A stretch of 64,000 nucleotides of DNA from HRBIN15 sp039630445 (lineage in GTDB: Bacteria; Armatimonadota; Fimbriimonadia; Fimbriimonadales; GBS-DC), in NCBI GenBank assembly GCA_039630445.1, contig JBCNVA010000060.1:1-64000 (forward strand). Direction: 5' to 3'. Below the pieces are notes generated by a model. That model saw nothing but the letters and a program-made list of their open reading frames with translations, was not told where the DNA came from and did not search any database. Position 1 is the stretch's first letter, and every line of letters starts with the position of its first letter. A program made the translations under genes and the position numbers. Positions 1-8,525 of this stretch are shown here, in pieces.

Positions 1-186
1 ATTTTTCTTATCCTTTCCAGGTATTGCTATGCCGGCACTCAATCCTTAGAGCCTCTCTTGACAGCATCTGTTCCATCTATACGCTGTCCGCGCGACATCT
101 CCTGCCTTCTATGGGGCGTCTTAGCGAATTTTTTCCTTTCAGGTAAAATCGGCTCTGTGGAGGTGCTTGCCCTAAGGAGCGTGCCG

Positions 187-219
187 ATGGATGAAAAATC
201 GGCTACCTATCGGCGCTAA
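187..219 (+). other. possible 10-codon leader ORF upstream of obg
   Basis: ATG at 187 is preceded by AAGGAG with a 7-nt spacer and opens a 10-codon frame ending in TAA, 37 bp before obg. Nothing else was recognised in 1-256. A TTGACA at 58-63 lacks a -10 at proper spacing. It may be a leader peptide or chance; there is no coding homology to support it. Confidence 0.2.
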
Positions 220-256
220 TCGGCATCTTTAAGCGTTCTGAGTAGATAAACGCGCG

Positions 257-1564
257 ATGTTAATCGACGAGGCGATTATTGAGGTGGAGGCGGGGGCGGG
301 CGGCAACGGCTGCGTCTCGTTCCGTCGGGAGAAGTATGTGCCGCGTGGGGGACCCGATGGGGGCGATGGCGGGCGCGGCGGCGATGTGGTGCTGGTGGCG
401 GACGAGTCGCTCAACACGCTGCTGGATTATCACTATCGCACGCGCTATAAAGCCGAGAACGGGGGGCACGGTGCTGGTAGCCATCGCAAGGGGCGCAACG
501 GCGAGACGCTGGTGTTGCGCGTGCCAGTAGGCACGCTGGTCTATGATGCCGATACGGGCGAACTGCTTGTCGATCTCTCGCGGCACGGGCAACGGTTCAT
601 CGTGGCGCGTGGGGGCAAGGGCGGTCGCGGGAACGCGGCGTTCGCCACGCCCACTCGTCAGGCACCCCGCTTCGCCGAGAAGGGTCTGCCCGGCGAGAAG
701 CGACGCCTTCGGCTGGAGCTGAAGCTGCTGGCAGATGTGGGGCTTGTCGGCATGCCGAACGCGGGCAAAAGCACGCTGCTAAGCCGCGTCTCTGCCGCGC
801 GCCCCAAAATCGCTGCCTACCCCTTCACCACGCTTACGCCCCATCTCGGCGTCGTGCGCTACGAAGACAAAACTTTTGTGATGGCAGACATACCGGGCTT
901 GATTGAGGGCGCGCACGCAGGCGTCGGACTGGGACATCAGTTCCTACGCCATATCGAACGCGCCCGCCTGCTGCTCTATCTGCTGGATGTCTCGCCCTAT
1001 GCCGAGCCAGATCCGCTGACAGCGTTCGAGATTTTGCAGCGGGAGCTGCAGCTCTACAGCCCCGCGCTGCTGCAAAAGCCTGCGCTGATTGCGCTGAACA
1101 AAATCGACACGCTGTCCGATCGTAGCATGCTGGAGCCGATTCGGGAGGCGTTGCGGGCGCGTTTACAGCATGCGCCTACTCCTGCAGAGGGTGAGGATGC
1201 AAACGAAAGGGTCTTTCTCATCTCCGCCTACACGGGGGAAGGGGTGGACGCGCTGGTAGCGGCGCTGGCACGGCAGGTGGCGGCACTGCCTGCTCCCCAA
1301 CCACTCACTGTCCCTACCGAGACCGAGGTCAAGCGGCTGCCGACGCCCATCCGCGTCTATCGCGAAGGAGATCACTTCGTGGTGGAGGGCGACCTGCCCC
1401 GCGAGATCGTCGCTACGACTGACCTGACGAATGAGGAGGCGTTGCACCGTATGCAGAAACGGCTGCGTGGACTGGGCATTTTCAAGCGACTGAAGGAGCT
1501 GGGTGCCCAAGAGGGCGATATTGTGCGCATCGGTGAGGTGGAACTGGAATATATGCCTGATTAG
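257..1564 (+). CDS. obg: GTPase Obg/CgtA
   Basis: Ribosome-associated GTPase of 435 aa acting in late 50S assembly and stress control. The glycine-rich Obg fold fills roughly residues 1-158 (GAGGNGC, GGDGGRGGDV). The G domain follows with GMPNAGKS (G1), DIPG (G3), NKID (G4) and a SAYTGEG G5-like site. The last ~75 residues form the OCT domain typical of long Obg proteins. The ATG at 257 gives the canonical family N-terminus. No Shine-Dalgarno sequence is visible; a weak TAGATA lies 8 nt upstream of the start (243-248), so a leaderless transcript is possible. The gene converges on the minus-strand gene that ends at 1575. Confidence 0.97.
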   Translation: MLIDEAIIEVEAGAGGNGCVSFRREKYVPRGGPDGGDGGRGGDVVLVADESLNTLLDYHYRTRYKAENGGHGAGSHRKGRNGETLVLRVPVGTLVYDADTGELLVDLSRHGQRFIVARGGKGGRGNAAFATPTRQAPRFAEKGLPGEKRRLRLELKLLADVGLVGMPNAGKSTLLSRVSAARPKIAAYPFTTLTPHLGVVRYEDKTFVMADIPGLIEGAHAGVGLGHQFLRHIERARLLLYLLDVSPYAEPDPLTAFEILQRELQLYSPALLQKPALIALNKIDTLSDRSMLEPIREALRARLQHAPTPAEGEDANERVFLISAYTGEGVDALVAALARQVAALPAPQPLTVPTETEVKRLPTPIRVYREGDHFVVEGDLPREIVATTDLTNEEALHRMQKRLRGLGIFKRLKELGAQEGDIVRIGEVELEYMPD

Positions 1565-1574
1565 CCAGTCTCCC

Positions 1575-1997
1575 TCACTGGTTGCGATGCTTCAGCTGGG
1601 GGCGTTCCTCAAAATAGAGGATATTCGTCTCGGAAAAGATCTGGTTGTGCAGCTTTTTGAGTAGGATTTGCGCTTCGGAGGCGAAGCGGAAGGAGCCTGT
1701 CACCTCGCCCTGCCACACATCTTCAATCACCCAGTCGGGCACGGGCATGTAAACGATCGGTTCGGGAGCGGGCACACGCACCGTGAGGATGGCAGGTCCA
1801 AGGCTCGGCTCGGTAAAGATGAACTCCAAAAGCACGCTTTCGGGGCGATAGTGGGTGGTGCCGATTTGCACAGTGGAGCGTCGCATGCACTCCTTGAGGG
1901 TTGCCGGGTCATATTCACCAATAGGGGGTGCCTGCCCTTGTCGAAGCGCCTCGTAAATCTGCCGGATCTGTTCTCGCACAAACTCGCGCAGTGTCAT
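1575..1997 (-). CDS. conserved hypothetical protein, 140 aa
   Basis: Soluble protein of 140 aa with no signal peptide or membrane segment and no family that I recognise. It has a helical N-terminus followed by alternating beta-type segments (STVQIGTTHYRPESVLLEF), which looks like a small alpha/beta domain. Its ATG overlaps the TGA of the upstream reductase gene (ATGA at 1994-1997), and AGGAGGCGATTAGA just before it is a strong ribosome site. It is therefore translationally coupled to the RibD-like reductase and probably belongs to the same transcription unit; a functional link is inferred only from this. Confidence 0.75.
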   Translation of the reverse strand: MTLREFVREQIRQIYEALRQGQAPPIGEYDPATLKECMRRSTVQIGTTHYRPESVLLEFIFTEPSLGPAILTVRVPAPEPIVYMPVPDWVIEDVWQGEVTGSFRFASEAQILLKKLHNQIFSETNILYFEERPQLKHRNQ

Positions 1998-2716
1998 TCT
2001 AATCGCCTCCTGTACCGCAGGAACAGCTCGCTACCCTCCAGATAGGCGGAAAGCAACTCAAATTCGGCAATGCGCTCGCGGGGCAGCCCTGCACCGTCCA
2101 CCATCGTGGGTAGGTGCGCGCCGCCCTTCACCTTCGGCGCAAGGGTCAAAAACAGTTCATCGACCATTCCCGCATCGAAAAAGTAGAAGTTCAGGTTGCC
2201 TCCACCTTCCACCAGCAGGTAGCGTACCTCATAAGCCGTGTGCAGGATGCGCACCACCTCGCGAATATCGACCAATGTCTCGCCCACCAGATGGAGCGTG
2301 GCGACGCGCTCCAAGGCGAGTTGCCTGTCAGGTGGCAGGTGGGTGGGTGCGAACACTAGGGCGCGGCGCGGATCGGCAAAGAACGAGTGTTCCAGTGGCA
2401 AGTCACCACTGGTGGTCACCACGACGCGATAGAGGTGCGGAGGATAGTTCAAGTGTGGGTCGGCACGCAGCGTGCCCCCGCCAATCATCACCGCATCGGC
2501 GTGCTGCTCCAGCCGATGCATCAGTCGCTGATCCACAGGGCTGCCCAATCCTTTTGCGCTGGAACCCAGCTCGCCCAAAATGAGCTTGCCATCCAGCGTG
2601 GTCACTGTGTTGGTATAGATATAGGGGCGATCGGGAGGCGGCTCAGGGAACTGCACCTCCTCGTACAGCTGCTCCGGGTCACCTGTCCAACCCGTTCGGT
2701 CGATGAGCCGAATCAT
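1994..2716 (-). CDS. RibD C-terminal-type NADPH reductase (DHFR-like fold)
   Basis: Protein of 240 aa of the RibD_C/dihydrofolate-reductase-like family. Such enzymes reduce pyrimidine ribosyl intermediates in riboflavin synthesis with NADPH, or related substrates when the gene stands alone. Visible marks are TVTTLDGKL near the N-terminus, ADAVMIGGGTLRADPHLN in the cofactor region and LLVEGGGNLN before the C-terminal helix. The deaminase half of full-length RibD is absent and no other rib gene is nearby, so the exact substrate is open. The start at 2716 is chosen because GAGGTG sits 5 nt upstream; the frame runs 11 codons further up but into the terminator region of the neighbouring gene. Confidence 0.85.
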   Translation of the reverse strand: MIRLIDRTGWTGDPEQLYEEVQFPEPPPDRPYIYTNTVTTLDGKLILGELGSSAKGLGSPVDQRLMHRLEQHADAVMIGGGTLRADPHLNYPPHLYRVVVTTSGDLPLEHSFFADPRRALVFAPTHLPPDRQLALERVATLHLVGETLVDIREVVRILHTAYEVRYLLVEGGGNLNFYFFDAGMVDELFLTLAPKVKGGAHLPTMVDGAGLPRERIAEFELLSAYLEGSELFLRYRRRLE

Positions 2717-2731
2717 TATGCACCTCGATTC

Positions 2732-2766
2732 AAAAAGCCCCCGCTGCACGCAGGCGCAGCAGGGGC
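2732..2766 (-). terminator. intrinsic terminator of the NlpC/P60 gene
   Basis: On the minus strand an 11-bp stem (2766-2756 with 2747-2737, one G-U pair) with an 8-nt loop is followed by five T residues at 2736-2732. It lies 30 bp after the NlpC/P60 stop and just before the RibD-like start, separating the two units. Confidence 0.85.
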
Positions 2767-2796
2767 AAGGTTGTCGCCTCGGGTCTCTCCGCGCCG

Positions 2797-3747
2797 TTAG
2801 CGGCTGATGCGGCGTGCGCCCGCGTACCGCCGTTTATAATACCCTTCGTTAAGCGAGTCGATGCGCACGCGCCCACGGGAGCTCGAGGCGTGGATAAATT
2901 TGCCGTTGCCGAGATAGATACCCACATGGGAGATTCGGCGTCCGCGCGTGCGGAAAAAGACCAGATCGCCCGGTTTGAGCTGGTCGCGCGGTACGGGCTT
3001 GCCCAAGCGCGCTTGCGCACTCGCGCTGTGGGGAAGGTTCACGCCCACGCTGCGGTAGACATGCAGCGCGAAGCCGGAGCAATCGAAGCCGCGCGAGCTG
3101 CTGCCCCCATAGCGATAGGGGCGTCCCAGATAGCGGCGGGCAATCTCCAGCACGCGCCGCGCCGTTCCAGAGCCATCCGACGCGGACGCCTCGAGCGGGT
3201 TCGCCCGATCCGATAACTCCCGCAATGCGGCTGTCCGCGACGGGTTCCGTCGAGCAAGCTGGCGTCTGGCAGAGCTGGCAGCAGCCAATCGCTTAGGCGG
3301 TCGCGTCGGGCTGAGATACTTTGCCAGCACCCATCCCTCACGCCCATCGACGAGCTGCACGCGGCGCCAGTCGCCCTGACGCCCCAGCACCTTCACCTTT
3401 GTCCAGCGATCGACAATCGTGATGCGCTTTGCGTGCGTGCCTGCACCCTGCCGAATGTTAACGCGATCTTTGTTAATCTCCATCCAGCCTGATGCAGGCA
3501 GCACGGTTTGAGCCGCAACGGCGCCCTTCACCGGGATACGGATCACATCGCCCGGTTTGAGTTTATGCGGGTTGCGAAGGCGATTGACCTTTAGCAGGTC
3601 TGGCAAACGCAACCCAAACCGATGAGCAATCGCGTAAAGCGAATCGCCCTCCTTCACTGTGTATTCGATAGTTCGCTGCGCCGAGGCGACGACCATCAGG
3701 TTCACGAGCAGGGCAATCAGCCCTGTGCTGCGTAAGAAAGAACCCAT
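2797..3747 (-). CDS. exported LysM-SH3-NlpC/P60 peptidoglycan endopeptidase
   Basis: Secreted wall hydrolase of 316 aa. A signal peptide covers residues 1-23 (ending VVASAQ). A LysM module follows (about 27-72, YTVKEGDSLYAIA), binding glycan, then a bacterial SH3 domain (about 88-146, DRVNIRQGAGT and GREGWVLAKYL). After a basic linker the NlpC/P60 domain spans about 195-316 with catalytic Cys223 in FDCSGF, His274 in SHVGIY and polar His286 in FIHASS. Such enzymes cut D-Glu to diamino-acid bonds in stem peptides. It has its own promoter (3807-3836), GGAGGG ribosome site and terminator (2732-2766), so it is monocistronic. The 5' leader can form a small hairpin, GCGACC-GA-GGTCGC. Confidence 0.95.
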   Translation of the reverse strand: MGSFLRSTGLIALLVNLMVVASAQRTIEYTVKEGDSLYAIAHRFGLRLPDLLKVNRLRNPHKLKPGDVIRIPVKGAVAAQTVLPASGWMEINKDRVNIRQGAGTHAKRITIVDRWTKVKVLGRQGDWRRVQLVDGREGWVLAKYLSPTRPPKRLAAASSARRQLARRNPSRTAALRELSDRANPLEASASDGSGTARRVLEIARRYLGRPYRYGGSSSRGFDCSGFALHVYRSVGVNLPHSASAQARLGKPVPRDQLKPGDLVFFRTRGRRISHVGIYLGNGKFIHASSSRGRVRIDSLNEGYYKRRYAGARRISR

Positions 3748-3806
3748 GCCTGCCCTCCTTGGTATGGTTTCTCGTGCCCTGCGACCTCGGTCGCAAAGCA
3801 GGGGGC

Positions 3807-3836
3807 ATTATACCCGCTGCGGACCCCCTAAATCAA
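3807..3836 (-). promoter_or_regulatory. promoter of the NlpC/P60 gene
   Basis: On the minus strand TTGATT (3836-3831), an 18-nt spacer and TATAAT (3812-3807) preceded by GGG form a sigma70-type promoter about 60 nt upstream of the start codon. Confidence 0.75.
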
Positions 3837-3869
3837 CCCCTCGTGGAGGGCAGGGATATCGTCCGAGCG

Positions 3870-6800
3870 TTACCAGCTGCTAATGCAGATGAAGGGTGAC
3901 CAGTAGTAGGGGTGTGCGAAGCGCGGGTCTTGCTTGACAGCGAGGGCGGCTTCGCGCAGGGCGGCTGCAGGCGACTTACCCGCTCGCAACGCCCGATAGT
4001 AGTGGCTCATCAGCATCGCGGTGCTTTCATCGCTCACCTTCCACTGGCTCAGCACCTGCGTGGGCACGCCGCTCACAGTGAGTGCCCAGACCATGCCGAT
4101 CGCGCCTTCGCCCGGACGCGCCCGTCCCCGTGCGCTCTCACAGGCAGAAAGCACCACCATCTCCGCGCTCAGCGGAAGCTCCATCAACTCACGCGCAGTG
4201 AGGATGCCGTCTTCATTCGCGCCTTCGGGTGGCTCCGCCAGCACGACCCCGCTCTGCAGAGGAACCGCATCACTGAAGTAGCCGTGGGTAGCCAGGTGGA
4301 TGTACCGATAGTGCCCAAGCAGGGTTTTCAGCGTCGCCTCCTGCGCCTCGGTTTTCATCAGCACGGTGGCTTCGGGGAACAGCGCCGCGATGTCCTGCAC
4401 CTCGCGCTCGGTGCCGGGCAGCGGGGTAATCCGAATACCAAATTCAGCTAACCATTCACCTGTGATGTCGCGTGCACCCGAAGTCAGCGGGCGTGCGCCG
4501 GTGGTCAACGGACGCGCCCCTGTAGTGAGCGGGCGCGCCCCGGTGGTTAGCGGGCGTGCACCAGTGGTCAGTGGACGCCCCCCAGTGGTCAACGGGCGTG
4601 CCCCGGCGGTTAGCGGGCGTGCCCCCGCGGTCAGCGGGCGGGAACCGACGGTTAATGGGCGATCCTGATTTGCCGATGCCAGCGTCAGCATACCAAATTG
4701 CGGGTTGCCAACTGCTAACAGCTCGCGCGTTGGGCGCGGGCGATCCGACGCTGCACGCAGCTCGCGCAACAGCATGGCAACCGTCGCGCTCGGCACATAA
4801 ATCAGTTCATATTGCTCTAACAGGAAGCCCTTGTTGTTCAGCAGCGACTGGAACGGCACATCCCAGAGAGAACCGTCAGGGCAGATGATGAGCCGTTTCT
4901 TGCCCGCGAGGCGCGATTCCACGGGCGCAATCAACAGGCGATACATCGCGCGCGCCTCCCGCTCGTAAATCCCGCCAGGCACGGCGCAGGTCAGCACGAA
5001 CGATTCGGTGCGCTCGGCAAGCGGCGTTTCACCCAGCGGGGTCAGATGCGCGCTCAGCTGCGGCTTCCCGCGCTCGTTCGTCAGGCAGAACAGCAGCAGG
5101 TAGCCTGTGCCCGCCCGTGCTGCAGGCTGGAGGTGGAGGTATTCCAGCAGGGCAGTATCGGGCGGCAGGCTCTGCGCGACCTGCTCCAGTGTTGCTGTGC
5201 GCACCCCCTGCTGGCGCATCAGGAGAGGATAGCGCGCATAGAGGCTGTCGATGAACCGCTGCCAATCACGCTCGGCTTGCTGAGCCACTTCGCGCAGCTG
5301 CGCCACAAGATTCGGATCGGCGTTTGGATTGGCACGCGCGGCTAACAGGTTCTGCGTAGCGCGATCGAGCTGGTAGCGCAGCAGGCGCTCCTGCTCCCGC
5401 TCCTCTGGAGTTAAGTAAGCGGCAAGGTTCACGCGCCCGCTATGGATGAGATCCGTCATCGTGCGTGCTTTGGCTTTTTGGGTGATTTCGAAGGCTTCTG
5501 TTAGCCGATTCAGGCTCAGCAGCAGGCTGATGTAGCGGGCATAGAGCGCCTGGCGGCTCTCCTGAAACGCCATTTTGCCCTCGGTCAGGGCGCCGAGCGC
5601 CTCGCGCATCGCCTCCGCCACTGCAACCGCTTGCTGATAATAGTCCGCCGCTTTGGTCTTCTCCCCACGACTGGCATACACAGCCCCCAGATTGGAGAGG
5701 GCGGTCATCTCGCCGCGGCGGTCGCCCAGCTCGCGATAGAGCGCCAGCGCGTTTTCGAAGCAGCGGATGGCGTCGTCCGTTCGGTTCGCTTCTGCATGCA
5801 ATACACCCAGCTGGATAAGCGCGTTTGCCTGCGCGAGTTTATCGCCCGTGGCCTGGGCAGCCATCAACGCCTGGCGATAGAGCGACTCGGGTTTAGCCAG
5901 CTCCTTGGGCTGAAGGCGTGCTTCGACGGTGGCGAGCGCGGTCAGGGCAGCCGCCTCGCTCCTTTTGTCACCCAGTTCACGGCTCAGGCTGAGTGCCTGC
6001 TCATAGGCCTTTTTGGCATCCTCGTTCTGGTTGAGCATGGTATAGATGTGTCCGACGCCTAAATGCGCCGCGATGAGTTCCCGACGGTCGTTCCCCTTCT
6101 GGCGTAGCTCCAGCACTTGCAGGTAAAAACCCAGCGCAAGTTCAGGCTGACCCATATCCAGCAGCAGCGCGCCCATCCCCGCTAAGGTGGTTGCCTCACC
6201 CTCCGTATTGTTCAGCTCACGGTAGAGCGCCAGCGACTGTTCATAGGCGGTCAGTGCCTTCTGCCACTGTCCGCTCACATACAGAATGTTGCCGAGATAC
6301 CGCAGGGTTTCGGCTTCGCCTGTCTTATTGCCCAGTTCGCGATAGAGAGCAAGTGCCTGCTCAAAATGGTGCTGGGCGGCTTGCAAATCGCGCATGGCGT
6401 AATAGACCGAGCCGATGCCTTGCAAAGTGGTCGCCACGCCCTCCTTATGCCCCAGTTGCTGGCGCAGCTCCAGCGCCTGCTGATAGGCGTTCAGCGCCTC
6501 CTGGGCTTTGCCCAAGTTGGCGTAGGCGGTGCCGAGGTTGTGCAGCGCGTTCGCCTCGTTCATGCGGTTGCCCAGCTCGCGCCAGAAGCGCAGCGCACTT
6601 TGCAGGTTTTCGAGGGCTTCCTGAGGGCGTTGCATATAAATCTGCGCCACACCCAGATTGTGCAGCGCGCTGGCTTCACCCGCCCGATCATTCAGGGCAC
6701 GCGCGCGCTCAATCGCCTGCTGATAGTAAAGGAGCGCCTCCTGCGGGCGATCTTGCTGACGAGCCTCCAGCCCTTTGCGGATCAGAGCCTCCACTTCGGG

Positions 6801-6875
6801 ATGGGCGCGTGTCTGCGCAAGCCCCTGAACAAGCAGGAGCACCATCAGTGCGGTACCTGTCATCCACCGTTTCAT
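3870..6875 (-). CDS. exported TPR-CHAT domain protein
   Basis: Protein of 1001 aa. A signal peptide (about 1-20, MVLLLVQGLAQ) is followed by some ten tetratricopeptide repeats to about residue 430 (motifs such as ALHNLGVAQIYMQRPQEAL). A helical connector leads to a CHAT domain from about 650 to the end, a caspase-fold clan CD peptidase. The predicted dyad is intact: His864 in HLATHGYF and Cys912 in VVLSACESA. Residues about 740-802, between the two halves of the CHAT fold, are nine tandem RPLTxGA heptapeptides encoded by 21-bp repeats. The start is supported by GGAGG 6 nt upstream. CHAT proteins act as proteases in several TPR-linked systems; no obvious substrate gene lies nearby, and export makes an intracellular immune role less likely. 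Confidence 0.93.
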   Translation of the reverse strand: MKRWMTGTALMVLLLVQGLAQTRAHPEVEALIRKGLEARQQDRPQEALLYYQQAIERARALNDRAGEASALHNLGVAQIYMQRPQEALENLQSALRFWRELGNRMNEANALHNLGTAYANLGKAQEALNAYQQALELRQQLGHKEGVATTLQGIGSVYYAMRDLQAAQHHFEQALALYRELGNKTGEAETLRYLGNILYVSGQWQKALTAYEQSLALYRELNNTEGEATTLAGMGALLLDMGQPELALGFYLQVLELRQKGNDRRELIAAHLGVGHIYTMLNQNEDAKKAYEQALSLSRELGDKRSEAAALTALATVEARLQPKELAKPESLYRQALMAAQATGDKLAQANALIQLGVLHAEANRTDDAIRCFENALALYRELGDRRGEMTALSNLGAVYASRGEKTKAADYYQQAVAVAEAMREALGALTEGKMAFQESRQALYARYISLLLSLNRLTEAFEITQKAKARTMTDLIHSGRVNLAAYLTPEEREQERLLRYQLDRATQNLLAARANPNADPNLVAQLREVAQQAERDWQRFIDSLYARYPLLMRQQGVRTATLEQVAQSLPPDTALLEYLHLQPAARAGTGYLLLFCLTNERGKPQLSAHLTPLGETPLAERTESFVLTCAVPGGIYEREARAMYRLLIAPVESRLAGKKRLIICPDGSLWDVPFQSLLNNKGFLLEQYELIYVPSATVAMLLRELRAASDRPRPTRELLAVGNPQFGMLTLASANQDRPLTVGSRPLTAGARPLTAGARPLTTGGRPLTTGARPLTTGARPLTTGARPLTTGARPLTSGARDITGEWLAEFGIRITPLPGTEREVQDIAALFPEATVLMKTEAQEATLKTLLGHYRYIHLATHGYFSDAVPLQSGVVLAEPPEGANEDGILTARELMELPLSAEMVVLSACESARGRARPGEGAIGMVWALTVSGVPTQVLSQWKVSDESTAMLMSHYYRALRAGKSPAAALREAALAVKQDPRFAHPYYWSPFICISSW
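4470..4658 (-). repeat. nine-copy 21-bp minisatellite within the TPR-CHAT gene
   Basis: Nine head-to-tail 21-bp units at 4470, 4491, 4512, 4533, 4554, 4575, 4596, 4617 and 4638, each encoding a variant of RPLTxGA. Units differ mostly at third codon positions (x is T, A, S or G/V), so the heptapeptide is preserved while the DNA drifts. Confidence 0.97.
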
Positions 6876-6945
6876 TCTCTTCCTCCTATATAAAGCAGGG
6901 CAGTTGAACAGGCCACCCCTCGTAGGTAAAGCATGCTACTTATTT

Positions 6946-6951
6946 ATTATA
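6946..6951 (-). promoter_or_regulatory. -10 box of the TPR-CHAT gene
   Basis: TATAAT preceded by GG on the minus strand, about 70 nt upstream of the start codon. No convincing -35 element is visible. The leader ends in a good GGAGG ribosome site. Confidence 0.6.
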
Positions 6952-7042
6952 CCACACCCTTCTGCCCGTTCCTGCTACGGTTGCCCGAACGGGTTATTCT
7001 ATGCACTCTGTTTGCATGCAGACCATGCCTCCGCAGGACAGG

Positions 7043-7048
7043 TACACT
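7043..7048 (+). promoter_or_regulatory. -10 box for a leaderless pyrimidine phosphorylase mRNA
   Basis: TACACT preceded by GG lies exactly 7 nt before the ATG at 7056, so transcription should begin at or next to the start codon. No ribosome-binding site is visible. Confidence 0.65.
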
Positions 7049-7055
7049 CTTCTGT

Positions 7056-8360
7056 ATGCTTGAAATTATCGCAAAGAAGCGAGATGGGGGTGTACTGACC
7101 CGCGCAGAGATCGAGCAGGTGGTGCTGGGCTATGTGCAGGGCGAACTGCCCGACTATCAGGTGGCGGCATGGTTGATGGCGTGCTTTCTGCGCGGGCTGA
7201 ATGAGCAGGAGATGCTGGCGCTGACCGAGGTGATGGCGCAATCGGGCGAGCAGTTAGACCTGTCGGCAGTGCCGCCGCCCACCTTAGATAAGCACTCCAC
7301 AGGCGGTGTGGGCGATAAGACGAGCCTTGTGGTTGTGCCGCTGCTGGCATCGGCAGGTGTCTCCGTTGCCAAGATGTCGGGGCGCGGACTGGGCTTCACG
7401 GGCGGCACGGTCGATAAGCTGGAATCGATCCCTGGCTACCGCACCGCACTAACCGCGCAGGAGATGATTGTCCAGGTTCAGCGTATCGGCTGCTGCCTCG
7501 TGGGTCAATCGGAGCAGTTGGTGCCAGCCGATAAGAAACTCTATGCCCTGCGCGATGCGACGGCTACCGTCGAAAGCATCCCGCTGATCGCCTCCAGCAT
7601 TATGAGCAAGAAGCTGGCGGGCGGCGCGCAGCACATTATTCTCGATGTGAAAGTGGGCGAGGGCGCGTTTATGACCACCCGTGAGCAGGCACGCGAGCTG
7701 GCACGCACCTTGATTGCGATCGGCAAGGGGGCGGGGCGCTTGGTGGCAGCGTTAGTGACCGATATGAGCCAGCCGTTGGGCTATACCGTGGGCAACGCGC
7801 TGGAGGTACGCGAAGCCATCGAGACGCTGACGCCCCAGGGACGCGCCCATCCGCGCTTTCGTGAGCTGTGCCTGCGCCTTGCCGCGCTGGGGCTACGCCT
7901 GTGCGGGTTAGTGCCCGACGAACAGGCAGGCTATCGGCACGCCCAGCAGCAGCTCGATAGCGGTGCCGCGCTCGAAAAGTTCCGCCAGCTGGTGGAGGCG
8001 CAGGGCGGCGACCCCCATGTGGTGGACGAGCCGACCCGGTTGCCAACCGCGCCTCTCGTGCAGGAATGGACCGCTCCTGAGGAAGGCTTTATCCAGAAGG
8101 TTCATCCGCGTCGGATTGCCCTTGCCGCCGTGCAACTGGGTGCTGGACGCCAGAAAAAGGAGGACCCCATCGACCACGCCGTCGGCATCGAGGTGCTTAA
8201 GTCGGTAGGTGACCCTGTGCAACGCGGTGAGCCTGTGCTGCGCATCCATGCCCGCACCGAGACCAGCCTGCAAGCCGTGCTGCCCATGCTGGAGCAGGCG
8301 ATCATTATTAGCCCTCAGCCTGTGCAGCCGATACCCGTTGTGCTGGAGCAAATGGAGTAA
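7056..8360 (+). CDS. pyrimidine-nucleoside (thymidine) phosphorylase
   Basis: Enzyme of 434 aa that splits pyrimidine nucleosides with phosphate to base and (deoxy)ribose 1-phosphate in nucleoside salvage. It shows the family signature KMSGRGLGFTGGTVDKLES, the phosphate loop DKHSTGGVGDK and the VKVGEGAFM segment. The length matches the 433-aa Pdp of bacilli rather than the ~440-aa DeoA, so either deoA or pdp naming is possible. The frame is open 41 codons further upstream, but the start at 7056 gives the usual N-terminus (MLEIIAKKRDG) and stands 7 nt after a -10 box. Downstream lies a palindromic repeat element shared with convergent mgtE. Confidence 0.95.
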   Translation: MLEIIAKKRDGGVLTRAEIEQVVLGYVQGELPDYQVAAWLMACFLRGLNEQEMLALTEVMAQSGEQLDLSAVPPPTLDKHSTGGVGDKTSLVVVPLLASAGVSVAKMSGRGLGFTGGTVDKLESIPGYRTALTAQEMIVQVQRIGCCLVGQSEQLVPADKKLYALRDATATVESIPLIASSIMSKKLAGGAQHIILDVKVGEGAFMTTREQARELARTLIAIGKGAGRLVAALVTDMSQPLGYTVGNALEVREAIETLTPQGRAHPRFRELCLRLAALGLRLCGLVPDEQAGYRHAQQQLDSGAALEKFRQLVEAQGGDPHVVDEPTRLPTAPLVQEWTAPEEGFIQKVHPRRIALAAVQLGAGRQKKEDPIDHAVGIEVLKSVGDPVQRGEPVLRIHARTETSLQAVLPMLEQAIIISPQPVQPIPVVLEQME

Positions 8361-8520
8361 TACCAATTGCCATTTCAAGAGCTGTCATCGTCGGCGGGGA
8401 CGCCGACGCTACGCAGGCGTGTTCATAGCGTCAGTAGGGATGCCGATGCTACGCAGGGCGTGTTCGTAGCGTCGGCGTCTCGCCGACGACATTACAGCAT
8501 TTGCTTTGCCAATTAGTATA
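8361..8520. repeat. palindromic MITE/REP-like element between convergent genes
   Basis: This 160-bp gap is one structured element. Arms 8388-8413 and 8465-8489 are inverted repeats of about 25 bp. Inside, 8399-8432 and 8439-8473 are near-identical direct repeats of 34-35 bp. The outer ends, ATACCAATTGCCATTTC at the left and ATACTAATTGGCAAAGC read inward from the right, are imperfect terminal inverted repeats. There is no coding capacity. It could fold into a long hairpin and act as a bidirectional terminator. Confidence 0.7.
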
Positions 8521-8525
8521 AGCCA

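Noticed and set aside
58..86. sigma70 promoter upstream of obg (TTGACA)
   Set aside because: No acceptable -10 box at 16-18 bp spacing.
4470..4658. CRISPR-like array
   Set aside because: Units are contiguous with no spacers and are in-frame coding sequence.
8399..8473. CRISPR-like direct repeats
   Set aside because: Only two copies with a 6-bp gap, embedded in a larger palindrome.
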